Positions 7,972 to 17,319 of a stretch of DNA of 64,000 bases are shown here, piece by piece. The stretch lies in NCBI RefSeq assembly GCF_001669775.1, contig NZ_LXWK01000001.1, forward strand, positions 1 through 64,000. Reading direction: 5' to 3'. Within the stretch, counting starts at the first letter, position 1, and each line of letters starts with the position of its first letter. A program made the position numbers and the translations under genes. The notes under the pieces are model-generated. The model made no database searches, was not told the DNA's origin, and worked only from the letters and a program-made list of their open reading frames with translations. This stretch comes from Rheinheimera sp. SA_1 (GTDB lineage Bacteria; Pseudomonadota; Gammaproteobacteria; Enterobacterales; Alteromonadaceae).

Positions 7972-9147
7972 ATGTCCCGCTTCCACCCAACCGCGTTAAT
8001 TTTTTCCGGATTCTTCTTATTGGGGATCCTGATTATTTTATGGGGCGTGTTGCTGCCGGATTTAGCCAAATCGTTGCAAATGACCTCAGCGCAGAGTGGC
8101 TGGTTTTTCCTGGTGATGGCGCTTGGTACTGTTTCCGGCGCCTACCTTGGCGGCAAATATGTACAGAAATTCAATTTCCTAAAATTGTTTGCCGGCTTGG
8201 CGCTGACCGAAACTGTGTTGTTAACCTGCTTGTCGTTGGTCACCAGTGTGACGCAGCTGCTGGTCGGCATTTATCTATTTGGTTTGTTCTGCTCAGTGAT
8301 GTTCACCATTGGTCATACCCTGATTGCCCGTTTACATGCCAATAAAAGGGCGCAAATGATGGGGTTAATGGACTTTATGTTCAGCCTCGGCACTTTAGCG
8401 GCGCCGTTTTTGGTGGTGATGTTGTACTGGTGGCAGGAAGACTGGCGCTGGCCGCTGCGGATTCTAGCGGTATCGCTGATTGGTCTGGCGGCCTATGCCT
8501 TGGTGATAGCCCGCGCTATTAAAGCCGGTCCTGCGCAGGCTGAACCGCCACGCAAAAGCCTTTCTTACACCGCAGTACTGAAACAACCGGCTTTTGTCGC
8601 TTTGGCCTTGGCGATGTTTGGGTATGGTGCGGTCGAGTGGGGTAACGGCAACTGGTTTGTCAGTTATGCCAGCACCGCTTTGGAATACCCGACCGAGCAA
8701 GCCCGGCTGGTGTTCGCCTGGTTTACCGGCGGCATGGTGATTAGCCGGTTATGTTTTTCCTGGTTAATTCCGGTGTTTGGTGCGCGGCATTTGTTGCGGA
8801 TTCTCGCTAGTTGTATGCTAATCGGCGCTTTATTGCTGAAGTTAGCCGACAGTACTCTACTGCTCGGCGGCGGTAATTTCTTGCTGGGCTTAGGTCTTGG
8901 TGGTTTGTTCCCGTTATTATTAGCCACGGCGATGGATTTAGATCCACAAAACGGTGCTGTGCTGTCGGGCTTGTCGAATATCGGCGGTTCTTTAGGCTGC
9001 CAGGTGGCGGGTTTAGGCACCGGATTATGGGCGAATAGTGCAGGTATTGGCACGGCGTTTTGGCTAATGCCACTGTCTGCGTGCTGGTTATTTGCGACGG
9101 TGTGGCTGTTTAGCCGCCGCGCCACGCCCAGAGCTGTTGTGGCATAA
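7972..9147 (+). CDS. MFS transporter, probably sugar permease-like
   Basis: A 391-residue inner-membrane protein with about 12 hydrophobic helices and a central loop near residues 180-200 (RAIKAGPAQAEPPRKS). The first half has FFLLGILIILWGVLLPDLAK and a GAYLGGKYVQK loop like motif A of the major facilitator superfamily. The second half has YGAVEWGNGNWFVSY, seen in FucP/fucose permease-like MFS proteins. The substrate is not certain; a LacI-type operator upstream supports a sugar. Start at ATG 7972; an overlapping frame from 7959 is spurious. Confidence 0.8.
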   Translation: MSRFHPTALIFSGFFLLGILIILWGVLLPDLAKSLQMTSAQSGWFFLVMALGTVSGAYLGGKYVQKFNFLKLFAGLALTETVLLTCLSLVTSVTQLLVGIYLFGLFCSVMFTIGHTLIARLHANKRAQMMGLMDFMFSLGTLAAPFLVVMLYWWQEDWRWPLRILAVSLIGLAAYALVIARAIKAGPAQAEPPRKSLSYTAVLKQPAFVALALAMFGYGAVEWGNGNWFVSYASTALEYPTEQARLVFAWFTGGMVISRLCFSWLIPVFGARHLLRILASCMLIGALLLKLADSTLLLGGGNFLLGLGLGGLFPLLLATAMDLDPQNGAVLSGLSNIGGSLGCQVAGLGTGLWANSAGIGTAFWLMPLSACWLFATVWLFSRRATPRAVVA

Positions 9148-9176
9148 CTGCGGATGTTTGTCTGATCAAGGTGAAC

Positions 9177-9200
9177 GATGGCTAAGCCGATTTAGCCATC
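9177..9200. terminator. Hairpin after the MFS gene
   Basis: A 9-bp perfect stem (GATGGCTAA 9177-9185, TTAGCCATC 9192-9200) with no T run, so it is either a weak terminator or an RNA-stabilising hairpin. Confidence 0.35.
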
Positions 9201-9316
9201 TGGCAGTGTAAATGTTGCTGCCTCTTGGCAATTAGCCACAAAATATTAGCAATTTCTGCATTAACACCCCGTCAGATCTTGATTCTGTCATCAAATCAGG
9301 GCATAACAGGCTGCCC

Positions 9317-9820
9317 ATGGTCACTATGAGTTTTCACTTGATGAACACATCAATTGATTGGGCTTTACTGCAACAACAAGCCCGTGCTGCCTCTGAGCAA
9401 GCCTATGCCCCTTACAGTCATTTTCCGGTTGGTGTCGCCATTCAGGCTGGCAGTGGCAAAATTTATACCGGTTGTAATGTCGAAAACGCCTCTTATGGCG
9501 GCACTATTTGCGCAGAACGTAATGCGATTGCTGCGGCAATCGTTGCCGGTGAACGCGAGTTTCAGGCGTTGGTAGTATTTACGCCACAAGAACGCCTGAC
9601 GCCACCTTGTGGCATGTGCCGTCAGGTCATCGCCGAATTTTTTACCCCCGAAAGCCCGGTTGCCAGCTGCAATCATCTGGCGCAAATCCAACAATGGTCG
9701 GTTGGTGAATTATTGCCAAGTGCTTTTACGCCGCTCTATCTGGCACAAAGCGCCAAAGTCGAAACCCGTAAGCTATTTGACGCAACCGAAGCAACTGGTC
9801 CAACTGAATCATCGAATTAA
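9317..9820 (+). CDS. cdd: Cytidine deaminase
   Basis: A 167-residue zinc enzyme that deaminates cytidine and deoxycytidine to uridine forms in nucleoside salvage. It belongs to the short, homotetrameric class rather than the long E. coli dimer. Zinc and catalytic residues are visible in TICAERNA (Cys ligand and proton-shuttling Glu) and PPCGMCRQ (two Cys ligands). VENASYGG is the substrate-contacting segment. The C terminus runs about 30 residues longer than usual with a Ser/Thr-rich tail. Start is uncertain among ATGs at 9317, 9326 and 9341. It precedes deoA by 12 bp, forming a pyrimidine nucleoside catabolic operon. Confidence 0.93.
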   Translation: MVTMSFHLMNTSIDWALLQQQARAASEQAYAPYSHFPVGVAIQAGSGKIYTGCNVENASYGGTICAERNAIAAAIVAGEREFQALVVFTPQERLTPPCGMCRQVIAEFFTPESPVASCNHLAQIQQWSVGELLPSAFTPLYLAQSAKVETRKLFDATEATGPTESSN

Positions 9821-9832
9821 TCGGAGTCTGTT

Positions 9833-11149
9833 TTGTATTTACCTCAGGAAATTATCAAATTAAAACGTAACGGCGGTCAGCTGCCAGAAGCCGCAATTCA
9901 GCAATTTGTCAGCGGCATTACCGACAACAGCTTCAGTGAAGGTCAAACTGCGGCACTGGCGATGGCGATTTATTTAAACGGCATGGCGACTGAAGAAACC
10001 GTGGCGCTGACTCGTGCGATGCGTGACTCCGGTGCAGTACTGAACTGGGCTGGCAAACTGAATGGTCCGGTGGTCGACAAACATTCCACCGGCGGTGTGG
10101 GTGATAAAGTCAGTCTGATGCTGGCGCCGATGATTGCCGCTTGTGGTGGTTATGTACCAATGATCGCAGGCCGTGGTCTGGGTCATACCGGCGGTACTGT
10201 CGATAAACTGGAAACAATTCCGGGTTATAGCTGTACCCAGCCGCTGGCAAAAATTCAGGCCGAAGTGGCGCGGTTAGGCTGTGTCATTGTCGGCCAAAGT
10301 GCTGAATTAGCGCCGGCCGATCGTCGTTTGTATTTAATCCGCGATGTAACGGCGACGGTTGAATCCATTCCACTCATTACCGCCTCAATATTGTCGAAAA
10401 AACTGGCCGCTGGTTTAGATGTACTGACGATGGACGTGAAAATCGGCTCCGGCGCCATTATGAAAAATGTCGCCGATGCTTCAGCTTTAGCGACCAGCAT
10501 TGTTAATACTGCTAAAGGCGCTGGTGTCAAAACGCAGGCACTGCTGACCGATATGAACGAATGTCTGGGCGCAACCGCCGGTAACGTACTGGAAGTCATT
10601 GAAACGCTGGATTACCTGACTGGTAAATACCGCGAACCTCGCTTGCATCAGGTCACGTTAGAACTTGGTGCCAGCATGCTGCAATTGTCCGGTTTATTTG
10701 CTGATAAAAGCAGTGCAATCGCGGCACTGGAACGCAGTTTAACCTCAGGCAAAGCCGCCGAAATTTTCGCGCAGATGGTCAGTAGTCTGGGTGGTCCGGC
10801 AGATTTATTTGAAAAACCAGCACAGTATTTGGCTGCAGCACCAGTCGTGGTGGATATTCAGGCGCCACAAGCGGGTTATTTGGCGGCGAGCGATACTACG
10901 GCTGTTGGTATGGCAGTGGTCCGCTTGGGTGGTGGTCGGGCGCACCCGGCGCAAGTTATTGATCCAGCTGTTGGTTTTAGCGATATCGTTGCGCTTGGCG
11001 GCAAAGTCAGTCAAGGTGATGTGATAGCGCGGGTGCATGCTGCGTCGGTGGAAGCCGCGCAAAAGGCCACTTCGGAATATCTGGCGGCTTTAAGCTGGTC
11101 TGAATCTGCACCGCAGCTGCATCCAATTGTGCATAAAATTATTGATTAA
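9833..11149 (+). CDS. deoA: Thymidine phosphorylase
   Basis: A 438-residue enzyme that splits thymidine or deoxyuridine with phosphate to the base and deoxyribose-1-phosphate. It matches E. coli DeoA (440 aa) throughout. The signature KHSTGGVGDKVSLMLAP holds the phosphate-binding loop, followed by GRGLGHTGGTVDKLE, the family motif, and DVKIGSGAIM. Start is TTG at 9833 with GGAG six to seven bases upstream. It follows cdd closely, so deaminated deoxycytidine passes on to cleavage. No deoC, deoB or deoD is present nearby. Confidence 0.95.
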   Translation: MYLPQEIIKLKRNGGQLPEAAIQQFVSGITDNSFSEGQTAALAMAIYLNGMATEETVALTRAMRDSGAVLNWAGKLNGPVVDKHSTGGVGDKVSLMLAPMIAACGGYVPMIAGRGLGHTGGTVDKLETIPGYSCTQPLAKIQAEVARLGCVIVGQSAELAPADRRLYLIRDVTATVESIPLITASILSKKLAAGLDVLTMDVKIGSGAIMKNVADASALATSIVNTAKGAGVKTQALLTDMNECLGATAGNVLEVIETLDYLTGKYREPRLHQVTLELGASMLQLSGLFADKSSAIAALERSLTSGKAAEIFAQMVSSLGGPADLFEKPAQYLAAAPVVVDIQAPQAGYLAASDTTAVGMAVVRLGGGRAHPAQVIDPAVGFSDIVALGGKVSQGDVIARVHAASVEAAQKATSEYLAALSWSESAPQLHPIVHKIID

Positions 11150-11180
11150 GCAGGAAGCATAATGAGTATCGGGAAAATGC

Positions 11181-11651
11181 ATGAAAGCTACCCATAACCC
11201 ATGGCTGGTCTGGGGCGCTGTTGCGACTGCGCTCGCCGCCTTATTGCACTTGCTGATTATCGCCGGTGGGCCGGACTGGTTCCGGTTTTTTGGCGCCGGT
11301 GAAGGCATGGCGAAATTGGCGGAGCAGGGTGATTGGTATCCGACCGTGACGGCGGTTGCGATCTCGGCCATGTTGTGGGTGTGGGCGATCTATGCCTGGG
11401 CTGGCGCTGGTTTAATGCCAACCTTGCCATTGCAAAAAACCGTGTTAGCGCTGGTGACTGCGATCTTTTTTGGCCGGGCGTTAATGGGCTTTTGGTTGGT
11501 GCATGCGCCACAGATGCAAGCTTTTGCTGAATTGCAGCAACGGCCGATGTTTTTGTGGGTGACATCACTGATTTGTCTGGCGCTGGCGTGCTGTTATGGC
11601 ATTGGTCTTCGCAAGCTCTGGCGCTTACAGCAGATAGGCCGGCTGGCATGA
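11181..11651 (+). CDS. Small four-helix membrane protein, unknown
   Basis: A 156-residue protein with four predicted membrane helices (about 9-29, 56-78, 85-110 and 122-145). No motif or family recognised. Its stop codon overlaps the ATG of the lactate permease-like gene in an ATGA junction at 11648-11651, so the two are probably coupled in translation and may act together at the membrane. Start at ATG 11181. Confidence 0.65.
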   Translation: MKATHNPWLVWGAVATALAALLHLLIIAGGPDWFRFFGAGEGMAKLAEQGDWYPTVTAVAISAMLWVWAIYAWAGAGLMPTLPLQKTVLALVTAIFFGRALMGFWLVHAPQMQAFAELQQRPMFLWVTSLICLALACCYGIGLRKLWRLQQIGRLA

Positions 11652-13291
11652 CTTTCTGGCAGTGGCTGACCGCGTTGATGCCTCTGCTCAGTGTTTTTAG
11701 TTTGTTAGTTTTACTGCGTCTGCCTGCCCGTCAGGCCATGCCACTTAGTTTATTCGTCACGGCAATCCTGGCTTTTGTGGTTTGGCAGATGCCCGCACTG
11801 CAATTGGCCGGTGCTGTGGCCGAAGGGCTGGTGATTGCAGCTACGGTGTTGTGGATAGTGTTTGGCGCTTTGTTGCTACTCAATGTACTGACTGATACCG
11901 GCGCGATGGACAGCATCAAAGCAGGCTTTTCGGCCATTTCGCCGGACCGGCGGGTGCAACTATTATTGATTGGCTGGTTGTTTGTGGCTTTTCTGGAAGG
12001 TGCCGCTGGTTTTGGCACTCCGGCAGCGATTGCCGCACCGTTACTGGTGGCACTTGGGTTTCCTCCGGTCGCTGCGGTGGTGTTAGCGCTGATTGCCGAT
12101 TCCAGCGCGGTGTCGTTTGGCGCTATTGGTACGCCGGTATTAGTTGGCCTCGCGCAAGGTGTGCCGGGTTTAACCGAAGCTGATTTACGACAAACAGTAC
12201 TCTACGCCGTCGGCACCGATGTGCTGGTAGCCAGTTGGTTACCAGTCATGATGTGTGGGCTACTCAGCCGATATTTCAGTGAAGACAAAAGCTGGCGCCC
12301 AGGCTTGGCTATTGCACCTTTTGCCTTGTTGTGTGGTTTGTCTTTTACTTTGTCTGCTTATGCAGTGGCTTGGTTTTTTGGCCCTGAATTCCCCTCTGTG
12401 CTGGGGGCGCTGGTCGGCTTGATGCTGATGACGCTGCTGGCGCGATATCGGATTTTGTTGCCGGCCACGCCTTGGTACTTTTCGGCGGACGATCAGGCGC
12501 AATCTGATGTTTTTAAATCCAGATCTCCCACCACCAAAGCCATCAGTCTGAGCCGGGCCTGGCTGCCATACCTAATGCTGGCGGTGCTGCTGGTGCTTAG
12601 CCGTATTCCGGAACTGGGTTTAAAAGCGATGTTGCAGTCGGTGCAATGGCAATGGAGCGCGATTTTTGGCACAAAGCTACAAGTGGCGGTGCAACCCTTA
12701 TATTTGCCTGGCAGCATCTTTGTACTTTGTGCGGCCATTGCTTCAGTGTTGCTGTCACAACCACTATCACTATCACAATCACAGCCCGTCAGTCGCTGGC
12801 AACCTTTTACCGCCGCCTGGCGCCAGAGCGGCCGCATGTTGTTGCCGTCAATAATTGCACTGGGGGCTGCTGTGCCGATGGTGCGGATTTTTTTACATTC
12901 CGATGTCAATGCTGCAGATTTACCGGCGATGCCGCTGGCGCTGGCGGAGCAGGCTGCGCTTTATCTGACGAATAGCTGGGTGTGGTGCGCGCCTTTGGTT
13001 GGTGCTTTGGGCTCTTTTATCGCCGGCTCCGCGACTTTTTCAAATCTGATGTTTGGCTCCTTTCAACAGGCGATGGCGGATAGTTCGGGCATGCCAACGC
13101 CTATCGTGTTGGCGCTGCAGATGTTGGGCGCCAATGCCGGAAATATGATTTGTGTGGTGAATGTGGTCGCTGCGGCCAGTGTGGTGAATTTAGCCGGTCG
13201 CGAAGGTGAGATTATCCGGTACACCCTGGCGCCGATGTTGTTGTATTGTGTTGGCGTCAGCGCCGTGATGTGGCTGCGTGGTTTTGGTTGA
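11648..13291 (+). CDS. L-lactate permease family transporter
   Basis: A 547-residue polytopic inner-membrane protein of the LctP/LldP family (E. coli LldP 551 aa), which imports lactate or glycolate with protons. Typical segments are [34 protein letters not shown] and, near the C terminus, [16 protein letters not shown] and [18 protein letters not shown] start at the ATG at 11648, which forms an ATGA overlap with the preceding gene; a longer frame from 11555 runs through that gene. Substrate specificity is inferred from family only. Confidence 0.88.
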   Translation: MTFWQWLTALMPLLSVFSLLVLLRLPARQAMPLSLFVTAILAFVVWQMPALQLAGAVAEGLVIAATVLWIVFGALLLLNVLTDTGAMDSIKAGFSAISPDRRVQLLLIGWLFVAFLEGAAGFGTPAAIAAPLLVALGFPPVAAVVLALIADSSAVSFGAIGTPVLVGLAQGVPGLTEADLRQTVLYAVGTDVLVASWLPVMMCGLLSRYFSEDKSWRPGLAIAPFALLCGLSFTLSAYAVAWFFGPEFPSVLGALVGLMLMTLLARYRILLPATPWYFSADDQAQSDVFKSRSPTTKAISLSRAWLPYLMLAVLLVLSRIPELGLKAMLQSVQWQWSAIFGTKLQVAVQPLYLPGSIFVLCAAIASVLLSQPLSLSQSQPVSRWQPFTAAWRQSGRMLLPSIIALGAAVPMVRIFLHSDVNAADLPAMPLALAEQAALYLTNSWVWCAPLVGALGSFIAGSATFSNLMFGSFQQAMADSSGMPTPIVLALQMLGANAGNMICVVNVVAAASVVNLAGREGEIIRYTLAPMLLYCVGVSAVMWLRGFG

Positions 13292-13317
13292 AGTTTTAAA
13301 GTGGAGCCTGATGCTAA

Positions 13318-14013
13318 ATGAAAACACTTGGCTTAATTGGTGGCATGAGCTGGCAATCGACCATTCCGTATTATCGTGAAATTAATACCCAGGTGCAGCT
13401 CCGTTTAGGCGGACTGCACAGCGCAAAAATCGTGCTGGCGAGTGTCGATTTTGCTGAAGTGGAACTGTTGCAGCGGCAGGGTGACTGGCAAGCTGCCGGC
13501 AATTTATTGGCGCAACAAGCTTTGGCATTACAAGCGGCCGGCGCCGAAGCGATCGTGCTTTGTACCAATACCATGCACAAAGTTGCTCCAGCGATCGAAG
13601 CTGCAGTACAAATTCCTCTGCTGCATATTGCCGATGCTACTGCGCAGCAAATTCGGGCACATGGTTTACAGCGAGTGGCGTTATTGGGTACGCGCTTTAC
13701 CATGGAGCAGGATTTTTACAAACAACGGCTGCAAGATCGCTTTGAGTTGCAGGTGTTGACGCCGAACGAAGCGGATCGGCAATTAGTGCACGACATCATT
13801 TACCAGCAGCTGTGCCATGGCATTATTCGTGATGATTCCCGCCAGGTGTATCGGCGGATCATGCAGCAACTGGTGCAGCAAGGCGCAGAGGCGATTATTC
13901 TGGGTTGCACCGAAATTTCGCTGTTGGTTGGTGCTGCCGATGCGCAGGTATTGTTATTTGATACCACGCAAATTCATGCGCAGGCTGCAGCGAACTGGGC
14001 ATTGGCTGGTTGA
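13318..14013 (+). CDS. Aspartate/glutamate racemase family protein (YgeA-like)
   Basis: A 231-residue cofactor-independent amino acid racemase. The two catalytic cysteines sit in VLCTNTMHK (about residue 82) and ILGCTEISLL (about residue 195). The opening LGLIGGMSWQST is typical of the YgeA/RacX branch, which acts on various amino acids. It is cytoplasmic. It starts 26 bp after the lactate permease-like gene and may share its transcript. Exact substrate is unknown. Confidence 0.9.
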   Translation: MKTLGLIGGMSWQSTIPYYREINTQVQLRLGGLHSAKIVLASVDFAEVELLQRQGDWQAAGNLLAQQALALQAAGAEAIVLCTNTMHKVAPAIEAAVQIPLLHIADATAQQIRAHGLQRVALLGTRFTMEQDFYKQRLQDRFELQVLTPNEADRQLVHDIIYQQLCHGIIRDDSRQVYRRIMQQLVQQGAEAIILGCTEISLLVGAADAQVLLFDTTQIHAQAAANWALAG

Positions 14014-14039
14014 TTAAAATAAGCTAAAGTTTCACCTCC

Positions 14040-14092
14040 TGCGACATTGGTCGCAAATAATTCTTGCCATACTGCGACCATTGTCGCAGTAT
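14040..14092. promoter_or_regulatory. Two dyad operators for the BlaI-like repressor
   Basis: Site 1 is TGCGAC-4-GTCGCA (14040-14055). Site 2 is a perfect 10+4+10 dyad, ATACTGCGAC-CATT-GTCGCAGTAT (14069-14092), containing the same core. Two related dyads just upstream of a BlaI/MecI-type gene are the usual layout for autorepression. A possible promoter is TTGCCA (14064-14069) and CAGTAT (14087-14092), which overlaps site 2. Confidence 0.75.
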
Positions 14093-14125
14093 GCGATTAA
14101 CTTCTTTCTGAACAGCCGTTCCGCT

Positions 14126-14530
14126 ATGCACCAACCCACCGCGCCTGAACTGGAAATTCTCAAACTACTTTGGCAAAAACAACCGTTAACTGCCCGCGAA
14201 TTGCATGACGAGCTGGAAACTGTGCTCGGCTGGGGTTATTCATCGACCCGCAAAACACTGGAGCGGATGGGCGAAAAAGGCTTTGTATCAGTGCAAGTGC
14301 AGGGCAACAAAAATATTTACCTCGCAACGTTGGACAAAATGACCACGCTGGCTGGTTTTGCTCAGGACTTTGCCAAACGGATCTTCGAAATCGATGGCCC
14401 ATTGCCGGTGGCGATGTTCGCCGATAGTAAACTGGTCAGCGCCGCTGAAATTGCTGATTTAGAACAGCTGTTACTGCAGCTTGCTGCCGCTCAGGCAGCA
14501 ACCAAACCGGCTGATTCTGAGGAGCCTTGA
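14126..14530 (+). CDS. BlaI/MecI-type transcriptional repressor
   Basis: A 134-residue winged-helix repressor of the penicillinase repressor family. PTAPELEILKLLW, TARELHDEL and GWGYSSTRKTLERMGEKG match the DNA-binding domain; the C-terminal helices dimerise and in relatives carry the cleavage site. I use the ATG at 14126; a TTG at 14081 would start inside operator site 2. It is followed at once by an M56-type peptidase gene, the usual sensor partner that inactivates BlaI. The double dyad upstream supports autoregulation of the pair. Confidence 0.9.
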   Translation: MHQPTAPELEILKLLWQKQPLTARELHDELETVLGWGYSSTRKTLERMGEKGFVSVQVQGNKNIYLATLDKMTTLAGFAQDFAKRIFEIDGPLPVAMFADSKLVSAAEIADLEQLLLQLAAAQAATKPADSEEP

Positions 14531-14531
14531 A

Positions 14532-15941
14532 TTGTTAAGCCTGCTACTCCTGAAATTATCAGCTTTTGTGCTGTGGACGACATTGCTGTCACTGGTTTTG
14601 GTGGTATTGCAACGTCGCAGCGCACCACTACTACAATGGCCGACTTTGTATTGGTGGCTATTGCTGCTGGCCTCGGTGCCGTTGTGGCCACAGTGGCAAT
14701 GGCCGGTTGTAATCCAGTTGCCGGAGACCTTTTTATTGGATGCTACCGAGCAGATCGGGCAACTGACGGTGACGGCGCAACACCCTGCACTCGTTAAATG
14801 GCAGCCGCTGGACTGGTTGCTACAAACACTGTTTGTGGTGGTTGTACTCGGCACATGCTGGCAGTTATGGCGGCTGACCCGGCAGTATTTGCAGCTTCGG
14901 GCTTTATATCATCTGGCGCAGCCCGTTTCACTTGCAGAGCTGTATACACTTGAGCCGATGACTCCAGAGCAAGCGATACCAAGCCTTGACTCGCGACTCC
15001 AGCATATTCAAATCCGGCAGCACGGCCTGGCGATATCACCTTTTATTTTTGGAGTCCGCCAGGCCGTGCTGATGTTGCCGGCTTATTACTGGCAATTTAA
15101 CAATCAGCAGCGTGCCTTGTTGCTGGCGCACGAATTACAACATTGGCAGCGTCGTGATCCCTGGCAGTTATTGGGCTGGCGGTTGGTGGTAGCTGTCTGT
15201 TGGTTTAATCCGGCGCTGCGGCATTTTGAGCGATGTTTTGGTCAGGCCATGGAACTGGCGGTAGATCGGCAAGTGCTGGCGGCACAACCGCAACAGGCAT
15301 TGTTATATGGCCTGACACTCGTCGGCAGTCTGAAACTTTGCCAGCAACAAGCGACTCCCGGACTTGCCAGTTTCACTCAGGCCAGTGGCGATGAAGCAAG
15401 TTACCGGCAGCGACTGGCGGCTTTGTTTCAAACCAACAATATCAATGCCCGATTGCTGCTCTGGTTGCCGCTTGTGCTATTGAGCCTGGCGTTACTGTTG
15501 AATATCGGTTGCAGCGTGCTGCAGGGGCAGCTTGGGCCTTCTGGTCAATGGCAATTACCGGTGGCGCAGGCGAAGGTGAATTCCGGCTACGGCACCGTCA
15601 GCCCCATCCGGCAGAATCGACCACATCAGGGTATAGATTTTGACGGTAGCACCGGTGATCCGGTGTTTGCCAGCGAAGATGGCGTGGTGCTGATTGCCGA
15701 TAGTCAAAGCTTGCATTCACGCTTCGGCAAAGTCGTACTGCTGGACCACGGTCAGGGTTACCAAACCTTGTATGCGCATCTGGACAACTTTTCGGTGCAA
15801 TCTGGTTCGCGGGTGAGCGCAGGTCAGCAGATTGGCGCTGTGGGTGCGAGTGGTATTGCGACTGGCCCACATTTACATTTTGAGTTGCTGCAACAGGGGC
15901 AGCAGCTTGATCCTACACCCTTGTTGCAATGGAACCGTTAG
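14532..15941 (+). CDS. BlaR1-like M56 peptidase fused to an M23 (LytM) domain
   Basis: A 469-residue membrane protein. Hydrophobic helices lie at about 1-25, 35-50, 95-115 and 305-325. The M56 zinc site is HELQH (His200, Glu201, His204) with a downstream Glu241 and Asp245 (MELAVD). The C-terminal part (about 345-465) is an M23 endopeptidase domain with His365, Asp369 and HLHFE (His447, His449), so it probably cuts or binds peptidoglycan in the periplasm. BlaR1 normally carries a penicillin-binding domain there instead. The start is TTG at 14532, with GAGGAG seven bases upstream inside the end of the repressor gene; the frame opens further left. It likely senses wall damage and inactivates the neighbouring repressor. 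Confidence 0.85.
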   Translation: MLSLLLLKLSAFVLWTTLLSLVLVVLQRRSAPLLQWPTLYWWLLLLASVPLWPQWQWPVVIQLPETFLLDATEQIGQLTVTAQHPALVKWQPLDWLLQTLFVVVVLGTCWQLWRLTRQYLQLRALYHLAQPVSLAELYTLEPMTPEQAIPSLDSRLQHIQIRQHGLAISPFIFGVRQAVLMLPAYYWQFNNQQRALLLAHELQHWQRRDPWQLLGWRLVVAVCWFNPALRHFERCFGQAMELAVDRQVLAAQPQQALLYGLTLVGSLKLCQQQATPGLASFTQASGDEASYRQRLAALFQTNNINARLLLWLPLVLLSLALLLNIGCSVLQGQLGPSGQWQLPVAQAKVNSGYGTVSPIRQNRPHQGIDFDGSTGDPVFASEDGVVLIADSQSLHSRFGKVVLLDHGQGYQTLYAHLDNFSVQSGSRVSAGQQIGAVGASGIATGPHLHFELLQQGQQLDPTPLLQWNR

Positions 15942-16033
15942 TTTTGTTCGTACTTGATTTTATTTGCTGACAATACGGCAAAGCACAGTACGGTAGCGTG
16001 CTGACAGACTTTTGATTGGATTGGAGTTTTTTG

Positions 16034-17242
16034 ATGGGCCTTTTTTGCTCGCGGTGTGTGTTGCTGATGTTGGTGTTGTGTTGTTTTCGAGTGTTTGCCA
16101 GTCCGGCGGGTCCATCAGAGCAGCAATTGGTGGCAGCTTTTGAACAGGAATTTCAGCAGAAGCTGCAAAAAGCCAAAGTGCCTGGCGGTGCTTATGCCAT
16201 TGTCAAAAACGATCGGATCATCAAAATTGGCAGTTATGGCGTGCGGGTGGTTGGCGAAAAAGCCAGGGTCAATGCGGATACCGTATTTCGGCTGGCCTCG
16301 GTTTCCAAAACCTTTGCCGGTGTGTCGCTGGTGCAGGCACAGGCACAACAGCAATTGCAGTTACAGCAACCCTTGACCCGCTATGTGCCCGAGCTGAAGT
16401 TACGCACACCACAGCTGTCGCAAAGTTTGACCATGGAGCAAGTGTTGTCTCACAGCAGTGGTTTTTGGGCGCACGCCTTTGAGGATTTGATCGAAGCCGA
16501 CAAAACGCCGGCGCAAATCTTACCAAGATTAAAAGAACTCAGTCCGGTATGCCCGCTGGGTCGTTGTTACAGTTATCAGAATGTGTTTTTTGGTTTGCTG
16601 GGTGATGCGTTGGAGCGCGCCACTGGTCTGAATTACGCTGATTTACTGCAGCAACGGGTGTTTAAACCGCTGGGGATGCAAACTGCATCGGTCGGACTGG
16701 CGCCGTTATTGGCGTCACGCAATAAAGCCATGCCGCATCAACGTGGTGGGAAAGGCTGGCGGGTGGTGAAGCCCAAAGCGAATTTTTACCGCTTTGGCGC
16801 TGCAGCAGGTGTAAATGCCAGTGCCCGTGATTTGGCGGTGTACCTACAAGCAATGTTAGGACAGCAACCAACGGTATTGCCTGAGTCTTTACTGAGTCAG
16901 TTGCAGCAACCTTTAACGAAAATGCCGGGCAAACCACGTTGGCCGGTGTGGCAACAATTTAAACAGGTCAGTGCCTGGTATGGTCGGGGCTGGCGGATGG
17001 TGCAATATGATGGTCAGTCGTTGTACTACCATGCCGGAGTGGTGGATGGTTATCGCCCCTATATCGCTTATTCGCCGCAAACAGGTTACGGTTTAGTGCT
17101 ACTGACCAACGCCGAAGCCGATGTCACCGGGCCTTTGGCCGGTTGGTTCTGGCAGCAATTGTTGCATCCGGTGAAACAGTCGGGTCGTTTGACGCAACAA
17201 GGCAGATCCGCAGTCAAAGCAACCGGCAAAGCCAGAAGCTAA
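16034..17242 (+). CDS. Serine hydrolase, beta-lactamase class C/PBP4-like family
   Basis: A 402-residue exported protein with a signal peptide (about 1-23, ending FASPA). The SxxK nucleophile motif is Ser89-Val-Ser-Lys92, the YxN motif is Tyr181-Gln-Asn183, and a HAG near residue 340 stands for the third motif (HxG in place of KTG). The family includes DD-peptidases, esterases and class C beta-lactamases. I start at the ATG at 16034, which has GGAG seven bases upstream. It follows the BlaI/M56-M23 pair on the same strand by 92 bp and may belong to its regulon, pointing to a cell-wall substrate. Confidence 0.85.
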   Translation: MGLFCSRCVLLMLVLCCFRVFASPAGPSEQQLVAAFEQEFQQKLQKAKVPGGAYAIVKNDRIIKIGSYGVRVVGEKARVNADTVFRLASVSKTFAGVSLVQAQAQQQLQLQQPLTRYVPELKLRTPQLSQSLTMEQVLSHSSGFWAHAFEDLIEADKTPAQILPRLKELSPVCPLGRCYSYQNVFFGLLGDALERATGLNYADLLQQRVFKPLGMQTASVGLAPLLASRNKAMPHQRGGKGWRVVKPKANFYRFGAAAGVNASARDLAVYLQAMLGQQPTVLPESLLSQLQQPLTKMPGKPRWPVWQQFKQVSAWYGRGWRMVQYDGQSLYYHAGVVDGYRPYIAYSPQTGYGLVLLTNAEADVTGPLAGWFWQQLLHPVKQSGRLTQQGRSAVKATGKARS

Positions 17243-17252
17243 GGACAACATA

Positions 17253-17282
17253 CCAAGGGCAGGTGATGAAACCTGCCCTTGG
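17253..17282 (+). terminator. Strong hairpin after the serine hydrolase gene
   Basis: A perfect 12-bp stem (17253-17264 with 17271-17282, loop GATGAA). No T run follows on either strand, so it may stabilise RNA ends or act as a factor-assisted terminator between converging units. Confidence 0.5.
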
Positions 17283-17319
17283 CGATATTCAGTGCAACGG
17301 CTATGGAAATTGTGGCTGG

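Noticed and set aside
9326-9694. Minus-strand frames over cdd and other conserved genes
   Set aside because: They are shadows of well-supported genes in other frames, with basic or low-complexity translations and no ribosome binding sites.
11555-11647. Upstream start for the lactate permease-like gene
   Set aside because: The region lies inside the preceding membrane-protein gene, and the ATGA overlap at 11648 gives the expected family length.
14081-14125. TTG start for the BlaI-like repressor
   Set aside because: It would begin within the operator dyad and add residues not found at the N terminus of this family.
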